From assembly GCF_001995215.1 (NCBI RefSeq), contig NZ_MUXN01000033.1, forward strand, positions 1 to 47,051: a DNA stretch of 47,051 nt, given 5' to 3'. This DNA comes from Amycolatopsis azurea DSM 43854. GTDB lineage: Bacteria > Actinomycetota > Actinomycetes > Mycobacteriales > Pseudonocardiaceae. The notes under the pieces were generated by a model. It searched no databases and was not told the DNA's origin. It saw only the letters and a list, made by a program, of their open reading frames with translations. The position numbers and the translations under genes were made by a program. Shown piece by piece: positions 32,969-41,175 of the stretch (position 1 is the first letter of the stretch; each line of letters begins with the position of its first letter).

Positions 32969-32984
32969 GTTCACGTATATGAAC
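32969..32984. promoter_or_regulatory. Possible operator upstream of the beta-helix gene
   Basis: GTTCA and TGAAC form an inverted repeat around CGTATA, 13 bp upstream of the predicted -35. The surroundings are AT-rich compared with the rest of the window. No adjacent regulator gene suggests its ligand. Confidence 0.35.
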
Positions 32985-32997
32985 TTCAATCATGTCC

Positions 32998-33027
32998 TTG
33001 ACTCGCGTTCGTAAAGAGGCTTAACGT
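32998..33027 (+). promoter_or_regulatory. Predicted promoter of the secreted beta-helix gene
   Basis: TTGACT (32998-33003), an 18-bp spacer and TAACGT (33022-33027), giving a leader of about 47 nt to the ATG at 33082. Confidence 0.5.
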
Positions 33028-33081
33028 CTAGCCCGTCGCCGCCACGACCGAGCTTCGATCCCTCGACGAGGAGGACCACGG

Positions 33082-34056
33082 ATGCGTGTTCGTGAGCGGG
33101 TTCTGGCCATCGCGACCGGTGCCGCCCTGCTGTCGACGCTGGGCGCGTACCCCGCACAGGCCGCAACGGTCCGCGTAGGGACTTCGGAGCAGCTCTCGGC
33201 GGCGCTCGCTTCGGTCACTCCGGGCACCGTCATCGAACTCGCGGCCGACACGACCTTCGCGGGCAACTTCAAGGCGGCGAAGAGCGGCACGTCCGGCAGC
33301 CGCATCACGCTCAAGGGTCCGCGAAGCGCGGTCATCAAGGCCTCGGCCGGGCGCACCCTCGAACTCACTGGCAGCTACTGGAACCTGACCGGCTTCACCC
33401 TCACCGGTGGTCAGAAGGGCCTGATGGCGACCGGCGTCAAGAACACCGTCGTCGACGGCGTCAAGGTCACCGGCGTCGGCCACGAAGGCATCCACTTCCA
33501 GTACACGAGCACCGACAACGTCGTGAAGAACTCCGAGGTCACCGACACCGGCCTCGAGTACGCCGGCTACGGCGAGGGCATCTACTTCGGTTCCGCGAAG
33601 GGCAACTGGCCCGGCGGCACGCCCGACCGCAGTGACCGCAACAAGGCACTGAACAACAAGATCGGCCCGAACGTGCGGGCCGAATCGATCGACATCAAGG
33701 AAGGCACCACCGGCGGAGAGCTTCGCGGCAACGTCTTCGACGGGGCCGGGCAGAGCGGCGAGCACTTCGCCGACAGCTGGGTGGACCTGAAGGGCAACAA
33801 CTACGTGGTCGCGGACAACCGGGGCAGCAAGGTCTTCGTGCACGACGCGACCTACGGCGGCTTCGAGGTCCATGTCCAGCTCGACGGCTGGGGCCGCGAC
33901 AACACCTTCTCCGGCAACACCGCGGACGTGCGATCCAGTTACGCGTACGGCTTCTATCTCGTGAAGGCCGCTACGGGCAACAAGGTCTGCGCGAGCAACA
34001 AGGTGACCGGTGCCGGAAAGGGATTCGCGAACGTGGCCGCCACGGCGGGCTGCTGA
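33082..34056 (+). CDS. Secreted right-handed beta-helix protein (polysaccharide lyase-like)
   Basis: 324 residues with a Sec signal peptide ending near YPAQA. The N-terminus after it (ATVRVGTSEQLSAALASVTPGTVIELA) is the usual capping strand of right-handed parallel beta-helix proteins such as chondroitinase B or alginate-lyase-like enzymes. It is followed by repeated VKNSEVTDTG- and NKALNNKIG-type coils. Two Cys near the C-terminus (VCASNKV and TAGC) may form a disulphide. The polysaccharide substrate is unknown; pectate-lyase-like and non-catalytic surface roles are both possible. The promoter is predicted upstream and a strong hairpin follows. Confidence 0.8.
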   Translation: MRVRERVLAIATGAALLSTLGAYPAQAATVRVGTSEQLSAALASVTPGTVIELAADTTFAGNFKAAKSGTSGSRITLKGPRSAVIKASAGRTLELTGSYWNLTGFTLTGGQKGLMATGVKNTVVDGVKVTGVGHEGIHFQYTSTDNVVKNSEVTDTGLEYAGYGEGIYFGSAKGNWPGGTPDRSDRNKALNNKIGPNVRAESIDIKEGTTGGELRGNVFDGAGQSGEHFADSWVDLKGNNYVVADNRGSKVFVHDATYGGFEVHVQLDGWGRDNTFSGNTADVRSSYAYGFYLVKAATGNKVCASNKVTGAGKGFANVAATAGC

Positions 34057-34070
34057 CGCGATCGAAGACC

Positions 34071-34107
34071 GGGGGCCCGCTCAGCCCGGCGGCGGGGGCG
34101 GGCCCCC
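34071..34107 (+). terminator. Predicted terminator after the beta-helix gene
   Basis: GGGGGCCCGC (34071-34080) is perfectly inverted at 34098-34107 with a 17-nt GC-rich loop. It starts 14 bp after the stop codon. There is no T-tract. Confidence 0.6.
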
Positions 34108-34145
34108 ACCCTTCGCGCACTCGCGGATTCGGGCACAGTGGTCAT

Positions 34146-35105
34146 ATGGACGACCTGTACCCGCCGATCCATGTACGTGCCGAGGGCATGCTCGACGTCG
34201 GTGACGGGCACCGGATCTACTGTCAAGAGGCCGGGAACCCAGACGGCAAACCCGTGGTCGTCCTGCACGGAGGCCCTGGTAGCGGCATTTCTCCGATGGC
34301 TAGACGACATTTCGATCCCGAGGCCTACCGGATCATCTTGTTCGACCAGCGCGGCACCGGGCGCAGCGCTCCGCACATCGGCGAACCGGACGTCGACCTG
34401 TCCGTCAACACCCTCTGGCACCTCGTTTCGGACATGGAAAAACTACGCGAAAGGCTGAATCTCGAAGACTGGCAGGTCTTCGGCGGCTCGTGGGGCGCGA
34501 CCCTCGCCCTCGCCTACGCCGAGTCCCATCCGAGCCGTGTCACCGAGATCATCCTGCGCGGTGTCTTCACCGTCCGGCGTAGCGAACTCGATTGGATCTA
34601 CAGTGGCGGCGCCGCGAACCTCTTCCCCCGCGAGTGGGAAGCCTTCCTCGCGCCGATCCCCGAGGAGCGCCGCGACAACCCGATCTCGGCCTACCGCGAA
34701 CTCGTCTACCACCCCGACCAGGTGGTCCGGGAGCGTGCCGCGATCGCCTGGAGCACCTGGGAAGGCGCGATCGTCAGCCTGCGCCCGGATCCGGCGTTCC
34801 ACAATCAATACGCGTCGCCTGACTTCGCTGTCACCTTCGCGCGACTGGCTCTGCACTACTTCTGTCATGGCGCGTGGCTCGAGGAAGGGCAGTTGATCCG
34901 GGAAGCCGGGAAGCTGTCCGGGATTCCCGGCGTGATCGTGCAAGGACGGTACGACGCGGTGTGCCCGCCGTCGACGGCCTACGAATTGCATCAGGCTTGG
35001 CCGGACTCGAAGCTGGAACTCGTTGAAGCGGCAGGGCATGCGGTGACGGATCCGGGAATGCTGGCGGCACTTCGAGATGCGACGGATTCCTTCCGTTCGA
35101 CTTGA
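34146..35105 (+). CDS. pip: Prolyl aminopeptidase
   Basis: A 319-residue cytosolic alpha/beta hydrolase of peptidase family S33 that removes N-terminal proline from peptides. Family marks are HGGPGSG, FDQRGTGRSAPH, the nucleophile elbow GGSWGATLALAYAESHP, the acid region VQGRYDAVCPPSTAYELH and His in AAGHAV. The start MDDLYPPI is typical. There is no Shine-Dalgarno sequence. CACAGT lies 6 bp before the ATG and could be the -10 of a leaderless message. Confidence 0.93.
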   Translation: MDDLYPPIHVRAEGMLDVGDGHRIYCQEAGNPDGKPVVVLHGGPGSGISPMARRHFDPEAYRIILFDQRGTGRSAPHIGEPDVDLSVNTLWHLVSDMEKLRERLNLEDWQVFGGSWGATLALAYAESHPSRVTEIILRGVFTVRRSELDWIYSGGAANLFPREWEAFLAPIPEERRDNPISAYRELVYHPDQVVRERAAIAWSTWEGAIVSLRPDPAFHNQYASPDFAVTFARLALHYFCHGAWLEEGQLIREAGKLSGIPGVIVQGRYDAVCPPSTAYELHQAWPDSKLELVEAAGHAVTDPGMLAALRDATDSFRST

Positions 35106-35158
35106 GCCCTGGCAGCGCTTGCACGCCACGCAGGACGGACTCTCGGTACGCTGCGAGA

Positions 35159-35412
35159 GTGTCTCAACGGTTTGCAGAAATCCTCCAAGGCCTGATGGAC
35201 AACCGGAACCTGTCCCGTCGGGCTGTCAGCTGAGCTTCAGCGCGAGCCGAATCAACCATTCTGCAATTGCTCAACGGGCGCATCCCTCCATCGCCGGAAA
35301 TCGTGAAGGACATCGCACCCGTATTACAGATCATCGAATTCGGCGATTGGTCGACATCGCCCGCGAGTTGGAGTCCGAAGAACAAAATCACCAGACCGTC
35401 GATACTGAGTAA
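35159..35412 (+). pseudogene. Decayed XRE-family helix-turn-helix regulator
   Basis: From GTG 35159 the frame reads VSQRFAEILQGLMDNRNLSR then RAVS, TGA (35231-35233), then ASARAESTILQLLNGRIPPS and PEIVKDIAPVLQI. Together this is a small XRE/Cro-type HTH. An Arg codon CGA at the TGA would restore the usual NLSRRAVSRAS helix. After LQI the family-like tail (RRLVDIARELES, stop at 35412) continues in another frame, so there is also a frameshift. An inverted CTCTCG/CGAGAG (35140-35159) overlaps the start, and a TACGCT -10-like hexamer sits 6 nt before it. A programmed event or sequencing errors cannot be excluded. Confidence 0.65.
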
Positions 35413-35421
35413 ACCCCGAAG

Positions 35422-35455
35422 ACGCCGGTGCGGCCCGCAGGAGGCGCACCGGCGT
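35422..35455. terminator. Bidirectional terminator
   Basis: ACGCCGGTGCG (35422-35432) is inverted at 35445-35455, with TTCGCTTTCT on the right. It lies 9 bp before the 3' end of the leftward ABC transporter operon and just after the decayed HTH gene. Confidence 0.65.
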
Positions 35456-35463
35456 TTCGCTTT

Positions 35464-36270
35464 CTACAGCCGTCCGCCCGAGGTCGTGTCACCCGAAAGC
35501 CGTTGCGCCAGATAGACCGGCACCGTCGAAGCCAGGATCAGCACCGCCGCCACGACGTTGACGATCGGCGCCTGGTTCGGCCGGAACAGGTTGTTCAGGA
35601 TCCAGATCGGCAGGGTCTCCAGCCCGGTCCCGAGAGTGAACGTCGTGACGATGATTTCGTCGAACGACAGCGCGAAGGCGAGCAGGCCGCCGGCCAGCAG
35701 GGCCGAGCGCAGCATCGGGAACGTCACCAGCCGGAACGTCGTCAGCCCGTCGGCGCCGAGGTCCATCGACGCCTCTTCGAGGTTGCCGCCCATCCGCCGC
35801 AGGCGCGCGACGACGTTGTTGAACACCACCACGATGCAGAACGTCGCGTGCGCGACGATCGCGGTGAACAGGCCGAGGTCGATGCCGAGGATCGTGCGGA
35901 AGGCGTTGTTCAGCGCGATACCGGTGACGATGCCGGGAAGCGCGATCGGCAGGATGATCAGCAGTGACACCTGGTTGCGGCCGAAGAAGCGGTACTTCTG
36001 CAACGCGAACGCCGCCATCGTGCCGAGTACCAAGGCGATCGCCGTCGCGGCGAGTCCTGCTTGGACACTCGTGCCCAGCGCGTTCAGCGCGCCCTCGTTC
36101 TCCGCGGCCCGCCTCCACCATTCGAGGGTGAAGCTCGACGGCGGCCAGCCGAAGGTGGTGTCCGCGTTGAACGAGTTGAGCAGGACCACCAGCAGCGGGA
36201 AGTAGATGACCGCGAGGCCGAGCACGAGCGCGGCGAGCAGGAGGTACTTGGTCGTCCGGGAAAGCCGCAT
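35464..36270 (-). CDS. ABC transporter permease, PotC-like
   Basis: A 268-residue inner-membrane permease with about six transmembrane helices. The EAA loop EEASMDLGADGLTTFRLVTF, which contacts the ATPase, is clear. It is the last gene of the polyamine/opine-type importer operon and starts 9 bp after the preceding permease. The layout ATPase, binding protein, PotB-like, PotC-like matches spermidine/putrescine importers (family 2 ABC importers). The ligand may be putrescine, GABA or a related amine. Confidence 0.9.
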   Translation of the reverse strand: MRLSRTTKYLLLAALVLGLAVIYFPLLVVLLNSFNADTTFGWPPSSFTLEWWRRAAENEGALNALGTSVQAGLAATAIALVLGTMAAFALQKYRFFGRNQVSLLIILPIALPGIVTGIALNNAFRTILGIDLGLFTAIVAHATFCIVVVFNNVVARLRRMGGNLEEASMDLGADGLTTFRLVTFPMLRSALLAGGLLAFALSFDEIIVTTFTLGTGLETLPIWILNNLFRPNQAPIVNVVAAVLILASTVPVYLAQRLSGDTTSGGRL

Positions 36271-36279
36271 CGCGCGCTC

Positions 36280-37164
36280 CTACAGGTTGTCCAGCGCACC
36301 CGTGCGACGCACGGCGGCGAGGTAGGCGAGCATGATCACCACGGGCACGGTCGCGACGGTCGCCGCGAACGGCAGGTTGTTCGCCGCGCCGATGTTGTCG
36401 TAGACGACGTTGCCGAGCATCTGCGACGTGCCGCCGACGATCTTCACCGCGATGTAGTCGCCCAGCGACAACGAGAACGTGAAGATCGAGCCGGCGACGA
36501 CGGCCGGGAAAGTCACCGGCAGCACCACGGAACGGAACGTCCTGAACGGTCGCGCGCCGAGGTCACCCGAAGCGTCCACCAAGGAGTTCGGCAGCCGTTC
36601 CAGGCCCGCGTAGATCGGCAGGATCATGTACGGCAGCCACAGATACGACAGGGTGATCACCGTCGCGAGCACGCCGTAGCCGGGGGTGTCGAGGCCGAAC
36701 GGGTTGAGCAGCCAGTGCAGGACACCGTTGCCGGACAACATGGTCCGCCACGCGTAAGCCTTCACCAGGTAGCTCGCCCACAGCGGCGTCATGACGGCGA
36801 TCACCAGGAGCCGCCGCGCCCTCGGTGAAGCGAATTTGGCCATGTAGAACGCCATCGGGAAGGCGATGATCGCGGTGATCACCGTGACCAGCGCGGCGAT
36901 CCCGACCGTCCGGAGGGTGATCGTGCGGTACACCGCGTCGCTGAACAGGGTGGCGAAGTTGTCCAGCGACCATTCGGTCACGACCTGGCCGGTGAAGACG
37001 TCGGTCGTCCAGAACGCGGTCACGAACAGCGCGGCCAGCGCGCCGAGGTAGGCCAGACCGAGCCACAGCATCGGCGCGGACAGCAGGATGCTCAGTCGCA
37101 GCCTGGGTTTGCGGTACAGGTAGGCGGAGGCCTTCCGCCTCGGTGAATCGAGGGTGGTCGTCAT
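36280..37164 (-). CDS. ABC transporter permease, PotB-like
   Basis: 294 residues from ATG 37164 (MTTTLDSPRRKASAYLYRKP), with GGTGGAG a few nt upstream. There are about six membrane helices, the first being LSILLSAPMLWLGLAYLGAL. The EAA loop reads VDASGDLGARPFRTFRSVVLP. It forms the channel with the PotC-like subunit. A long hairpin lies between it and the binding-protein gene, which could set the subunit ratio. Confidence 0.9.
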   Translation of the reverse strand: MTTTLDSPRRKASAYLYRKPRLRLSILLSAPMLWLGLAYLGALAALFVTAFWTTDVFTGQVVTEWSLDNFATLFSDAVYRTITLRTVGIAALVTVITAIIAFPMAFYMAKFASPRARRLLVIAVMTPLWASYLVKAYAWRTMLSGNGVLHWLLNPFGLDTPGYGVLATVITLSYLWLPYMILPIYAGLERLPNSLVDASGDLGARPFRTFRSVVLPVTFPAVVAGSIFTFSLSLGDYIAVKIVGGTSQMLGNVVYDNIGAANNLPFAATVATVPVVIMLAYLAAVRRTGALDNL

Positions 37165-37191
37165 CGTCTCCACCAGAAGTGAGGGATGGGA

Positions 37192-37234
37192 CCGGGAGCG
37201 GCCGGCGTTGGGGGGCACCACCAGCCGCTCCCGG
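37192..37234 (-). terminator. Intercistronic hairpin between binding protein and permease
   Basis: CCGGGAGCGGC (37192-37202) pairs with GCCGCTCCCGG (37224-37234). It lies 14 bp after the binding-protein stop and 28 bp before the permease start. A partial terminator or 3'-end stabiliser would give more binding protein than permease, as in many importer operons. Confidence 0.6.
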
Positions 37235-37247
37235 AGTTTCGGGGAGA

Positions 37248-38453
37248 TCAGCCCTTGATCTCGGTCCAGGCGCGGGTCCACTCGCCGTAGTCCTTGCACT
37301 TGACGTCGGTGCGACCATCGAGGCACTGCGTGATCGGCGTCGTCCAGTACTGGATCTTCGAGGCGTACGCGGCGTCACCGGCGTGGTAGGTGTCGCAGTG
37401 CTTCTTGTCCTTGGTTTCGGCGCACGCCTTGGGGTTCGAGGGCGATTCGCCGAAGTACTCGGCGACCTGCGCGTTGGCCTTCGGGCTGACGATGTGGTTC
37501 AGCCACTTGTAGGAGCACGTCTTGTGCGGCGACTTCGCCCCGACCATCCAGGTGTCCGACCAGCCCGTCGCGCCTTCGGACGGCAGCACCGACTCCACCG
37601 GCGCGCCCTCGCTCTTGGTCAGGTTCACCGTCACCTGCCAGGCGGTGCCGACGACGGCGTCACCGCTCTTGAGCGCCTGGCTCTCCTTCAGGTAGTCCGA
37701 CCAGTACTCCCCCACCATCGGGCGCTGCTGCTTGAGCAGGTCGACGGCGGCCTGGAACTGCTTGTCGTCCAAGGCGTACGGGTTCTTGATGCCGAGTTCA
37801 GGCTTGTGCGTCTGCAGGTACAGCGCGGCGTCGGCGATGTAGATCGGCGAGTCGTAGGCGGAGATCTTGCCCTTGTACGGGCTGTTCGCGTCGAACATGA
37901 CCGACCACGACGTCGGCGCCGGGGTCACCTTGTCGGTGCGCCAGGTCAGCAGGTTCGCGCCCCAGCCGTGCGGCACGCCGTAGGCCACGTTGTTCACGCT
38001 GTTCCACGGGCGGTTCTTGAGGAAGTCGAAGACGTCCGCGTAGTTCGGCACGAGGGCGGTGTTCACCGGTTCGACGTCGCCGGACGCGATGAGCCGCAGC
38101 GAAGCGTCGCCGGAGGCGGAGATGACGTCGTACTGTCCGGTCTTCATCAGGTTCACGGCCTCGTCGGAGGTGCCGAACGCCTTGACGTTGACCTTGCAGC
38201 CGGTCTCCTTCTCGAACCCGGTGACCCAGTCGACGGCCGGATCGTTCGAGCCGTTCTCCGCGTAACCGGGCCAGGCCAGCACGTTGACCTGGCCTTCCGG
38301 CTGGCCGAGCTGGGCGAGCGCGTCGATCTTCGGCGGGGTGAAGCCCTGGCCGCCGGGCGCGGCGGTGGTCGAACTCGATCCGGAGGTTCCGCAGGCGGCC
38401 ACGAGCAGGCCGGCGCCGAGCAGCCCGGCGAGCGCGAGTTTCCTGTTCTTCAT
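37248..38453 (-). CDS. ABC transporter substrate-binding lipoprotein, PotD-like
   Basis: 401 residues with signal peptide and lipobox LLVAACGT, so anchored outside the membrane. The mature protein starts with a Ser/Thr/Gly-rich linker. NVLAWPGYAENGSNDPAVDWVTGFEKETGCKV fits the first lobe of polyamine-type binding proteins (SBP_bac_8/PotD). C-terminal Cys pairs (KTCSYKW, KACAETKDKKHCD, TQCLDG, VKCKD) may form disulphides. GAAAGG lies 8 nt before the ATG. It is probably the ligand receptor for the adjacent permeases and ATPase. Confidence 0.9.
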   Translation of the reverse strand: MKNRKLALAGLLGAGLLVAACGTSGSSSTTAAPGGQGFTPPKIDALAQLGQPEGQVNVLAWPGYAENGSNDPAVDWVTGFEKETGCKVNVKAFGTSDEAVNLMKTGQYDVISASGDASLRLIASGDVEPVNTALVPNYADVFDFLKNRPWNSVNNVAYGVPHGWGANLLTWRTDKVTPAPTSWSVMFDANSPYKGKISAYDSPIYIADAALYLQTHKPELGIKNPYALDDKQFQAAVDLLKQQRPMVGEYWSDYLKESQALKSGDAVVGTAWQVTVNLTKSEGAPVESVLPSEGATGWSDTWMVGAKSPHKTCSYKWLNHIVSPKANAQVAEYFGESPSNPKACAETKDKKHCDTYHAGDAAYASKIQYWTTPITQCLDGRTDVKCKDYGEWTRAWTEIKG

Positions 38454-38480
38454 TGAACGACCTTTCGGTACGGGGAGGGG

Positions 38481-39575
38481 CTAACCGGCTTCGGGGACGC
38501 GGAAGCTGTGTTCGTGCCGCCAGCTCAGGCGGACGCGGCCGCCCTCGAAGTCCGCGGGTTCGGCGGTGTTCTGCCGGACCACGGAGAGCTGGCCGCCGGC
38601 GTCGAGCGTGACCTCGTAGCGCACGGTCGCGCCGGCGTAGACGGTGTTGGTGACGGTGCCGGTGGCGCTGGTCTCGCCGACCTCCGCCGCTTTCGACAGA
38701 TCGGCGTCGACGCGGATCTTCTCGGGGCGGATGCTGAACACACCGGGTTTGCCGATGATGTTCTCGGCGCCGCCGCCGCTGAGCAGGTTCGAGGTGCCGA
38801 CGAAACCGGCGACGAACGCGGACGCGGGCCGTTCGTACACCTCGACCGGGGAGCCGACCTGTTCGATGCGGCCGGCGTTGAACACCGCGATGCGGTCGCT
38901 CATCGTCAGCGCCTCGTCCTGATCGTGGGTGACGAAGATGAACGTGATGCCGACGTCGCGCTGGATCTGTTTCAGCTCGGTCTGCATGGTGTGGCGCAGT
39001 TTCAGGTCGAGCGCGCCGAGCGGTTCGTCGAGCAGGAGGACCTTCGGCCGGTTGACCAGGGCCCTGGCGAGGGCGACCCGTTGCCGCTGGCCACCGGAGA
39101 GCTGGTCGGGTTTGCGCTCACCGAACTCGCCGAGCCGGACAGTGTCGAGGGCTTCCTTCGCGCGCTGACGTCGCTCCGCGCGGGGGACGCGTTTCACCCG
39201 GAGGCCGTACTCGACGTTCTGCCGCACGGTCATGTGCGGGAAGAGCGCGTAGTCCTGGAAGACCGTGTTGACGTCGCGGTCGAACGGCGCGAGGCGGCTG
39301 ACGTCGCGGCCGTGCAGTTCGATCGTGCCCGCCGTCGGCAGTTCGAAACCGGCGATCATGCGGAGCACGGTCGTCTTGCCGGAGCCGGACGGGCCGAGCA
39401 TCGAGAAGAACTCGCCGGGCGGGATGTCGAGATCGACGCCGTCGACCGCGTGGACCTGGCCGAACTCCTTGCGCAGCCCGCGCAGCCGGATCGCCGGATC
39501 CCCGCCGCCGTCGGAGGCGATAGCAAAGGTCCCTTGCTCCCCCTCGGCGGAGGCGGCGGGCGCTTGATGAGGCAT
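38481..39575 (-). CDS. ABC transporter ATPase, PotA-like
   Basis: 364 residues from ATG 39575 (MPHQAPAAS), with GAAAGG 6-8 nt upstream. A GTG at 39599, overlapping the dehydrogenase stop as GTGA, is an alternative start giving 372. Walker A GPSGSGKTT, Q-loop VFQDYALFPHM, signature LSGGQRQR, Walker B VLLLDEPLGALD and H-loop FVTHDQDEAL are intact, with a C-terminal TOBE domain. The N-terminal extension before IRLRGLRKEFG contains EQGTFAIAS, encoded by a complete family A repeat (39522-39538). No start codon is visible between the repeat and the conserved domain, so the repeat seems to be translated. Confidence 0.93.
   Translation of the reverse strand: MPHQAPAASAEGEQGTFAIASDGGGDPAIRLRGLRKEFGQVHAVDGVDLDIPPGEFFSMLGPSGSGKTTVLRMIAGFELPTAGTIELHGRDVSRLAPFDRDVNTVFQDYALFPHMTVRQNVEYGLRVKRVPRAERRQRAKEALDTVRLGEFGERKPDQLSGGQRQRVALARALVNRPKVLLLDEPLGALDLKLRHTMQTELKQIQRDVGITFIFVTHDQDEALTMSDRIAVFNAGRIEQVGSPVEVYERPASAFVAGFVGTSNLLSGGGAENIIGKPGVFSIRPEKIRVDADLSKAAEVGETSATGTVTNTVYAGATVRYEVTLDAGGQLSVVRQNTAEPADFEGGRVRLSWRHEHSFRVPEAG
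39522..39538 (+). repeat. Family A dispersed repeat inside the ATPase coding sequence
   Basis: Exact AGCAAAGGTCCCTTGCT on the plus strand, preceded by GGCGAT. Read on the minus strand it encodes E-Q-G-T-F-A-I-A-S in the nonconserved N-terminal extension of the ATPase. It is the only copy within a recognised gene. Confidence 0.9.
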
Positions 39576-39595
39576 GGCGTGCCTTTCGGTGGTCG

Positions 39596-41017
39596 TCACA
39601 GCGCGCTCATCACGTGCTTGACGCGGGTGTAGTCCTCGAGGCCGTAGAGCGAGAGGTCCTTGCCGTAGCCGGACTTCTTGAAGCCGCCGTGCGGCATTTC
39701 GGCGACCAGCGGGATATGCGTGTTGATCCACACGCAGCCGAAATCGAGCTTCGCGGCCAGCCGCATCGCCCGCTGGTGGTCGGTGGTCCACACCGACGAC
39801 GCGAGCGCGTATTCGACGCCGTTGGCCGCGGCGAGGGCCTCGGCTTCGGAGGCGAAGCGCTGCACGGTGATGACCGGACCGAAGATCTCCGTCTGGCTGA
39901 TCTCGTCGTCCTGGCGGACGCCGGAGATCACCGTCGGTTCGTAGAAGTACCCCTCGTCGCCCTGCCGCTTTCCTCCACAGTGGACGATCGAGTACGCGGG
40001 CAGCCGGTCGACGAAACCGGCGACCCGGTCCAGCTGGGCGGCGTTGTTGAGCGGACCGTAGGTGACCGACGTGTCGTCGGGTTTGCCGGTGGTGGTCGCC
40101 CGCGCCTGCCGGGCCAGCGCCGCGACGAAGGTGTCGTGGACCTCTTCGGCGACCAGGACACGCGTCGCCGCGGTGCAGTCCTGGCCGGCGTTGAAGTATC
40201 CGGCGGCGGCGATGCCTTCCGCGGCCGCTTCGATGTCCGCGTCGGCGAAGACCACTACGGGCGCTTTACCGCCGAGTTCGAGGTGTACGCGCTTCACGTC
40301 CTTCGCCGCCGAAGCGGCGACTTCGATCCCTGCGCGCACAGAGCCGGTGATGGACACCATCGCGGGGATCTCGTGCTCGACGAGCGCCCGCCCGGTGTCG
40401 CGGTCGCCGCAGATCACGTTGAACACGCCGGGGGGCAGGAATTCGGCGCAGATCTCGGCGAGGAGCAGGGTCGACGCGGGAGTCGTGTCGGCCGGTTTGA
40501 GCACCACGGTGTTACCCGCGGCGAGCGCCGGGGCGATCTTCCAGACCGCCATGAGGAGCGGGTAGTTCCACGGCGTAACCTGCGCGCACACGCCGATCGG
40601 TTCCCGGCGCACGAAAGAGGTGTGCCCTTCCATGTATTCGCCAGCCGACCGTCCTTCGAGGACACGCGCGGCCCCAGCGAAGAACCGCAACTGGTCGACG
40701 ATCATCGGCAGTTCTTCGGCCGCGGTGAGCGCGATCGGCTTGCCGGTGTTCGCCGATTCGACGAGCACGAGGCCGTCCGCGCGCGCTTCGACGGCGTCGG
40801 CGATCTTCAGCAACGCGAGCTGGCGCTGCGCGGGCGTGGTCTCACGCCAGTGTTCGAAAGCGGCGGCCGCGACCTTGAGCGCGTTGTCGACGTCCTCGGG
40901 ACCGGCGACGGCGGCGATGCGGTACGGGCGGCCGGTGACGGGATCGACGATGTCGGTGGTCGCGCCGGACACGGATCCGCGGTACTCACCGCCGATGAAG
41001 TGCTTCAACTGCTGCAC
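39596..41017 (-). CDS. Gamma-aminobutyraldehyde dehydrogenase-like aldehyde dehydrogenase
   Basis: 473 residues, NAD(P)-dependent oxidation of an aldehyde to its acid. The catalytic Cys is in FNAGQDCTAATR, the Glu in LELGGKAP and the cofactor/anion site in VTPWNYPLLMAVWK. The NAGQDC block and the overall sequence resemble the YdcW/Prr enzymes that turn 4-aminobutanal into GABA. GTG 41017 has a strong GGAGGT 5 nt upstream. It is the first gene of the operon with the PotABCD-like importer, so import and oxidation of putrescine-derived aldehyde are probably linked. A putrescine aminotransferase or oxidase is not seen in the window. Confidence 0.88.
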   Translation of the reverse strand: MQQLKHFIGGEYRGSVSGATTDIVDPVTGRPYRIAAVAGPEDVDNALKVAAAAFEHWRETTPAQRQLALLKIADAVEARADGLVLVESANTGKPIALTAAEELPMIVDQLRFFAGAARVLEGRSAGEYMEGHTSFVRREPIGVCAQVTPWNYPLLMAVWKIAPALAAGNTVVLKPADTTPASTLLLAEICAEFLPPGVFNVICGDRDTGRALVEHEIPAMVSITGSVRAGIEVAASAAKDVKRVHLELGGKAPVVVFADADIEAAAEGIAAAGYFNAGQDCTAATRVLVAEEVHDTFVAALARQARATTTGKPDDTSVTYGPLNNAAQLDRVAGFVDRLPAYSIVHCGGKRQGDEGYFYEPTVISGVRQDDEISQTEIFGPVITVQRFASEAEALAAANGVEYALASSVWTTDHQRAMRLAAKLDFGCVWINTHIPLVAEMPHGGFKKSGYGKDLSLYGLEDYTRVKHVMSAL

Positions 41018-41050
41018 GAGACCTCCAGGGGCCTGGGGGCGTGAGGCGAT

Positions 41051-41067
41051 AGCAAAGGTCCCTTGCT
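41051..41067 (+). repeat. Family A dispersed repeat in a 5' untranslated region
   Basis: Exact AGCAAAGGTCCCTTGCT preceded by GGCGAT. It falls between the predicted transcription start (about 41087) and the dehydrogenase start codon (41017), so the leader RNA would carry the AGCAAGGGACCUUUGCU form, which can fold with a G-U wobble. Confidence 0.9.
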
Positions 41068-41093
41068 CCCTTGTGGGGCGGCGCGGGAGCTAA

Positions 41094-41122
41094 AACATAT
41101 AAGTCCAGATGTTAAATGACAA
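41094..41122 (-). promoter_or_regulatory. Promoter of the dehydrogenase-importer operon
   Basis: Minus strand: TTGTCA (41117-41122), a 17-bp spacer and TATGTT (41094-41099). An AACAT/ATGTT inverted repeat (41094-41098 and 41109-41113) overlaps it and could be the operator of the divergent GntR regulator. Confidence 0.55.
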
Positions 41123-41175
41123 GACGATGGGGCAAGATTGGTTCCATCGGGTAGTAGTTCGGGCGAAGGGCCACC

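Noticed and set aside
32676..33081. Insertion sequence or transposon remnant
   Set aside because: There is no transposase-like frame and no target duplication. The region is wholly accounted for by palindromes and a promoter.
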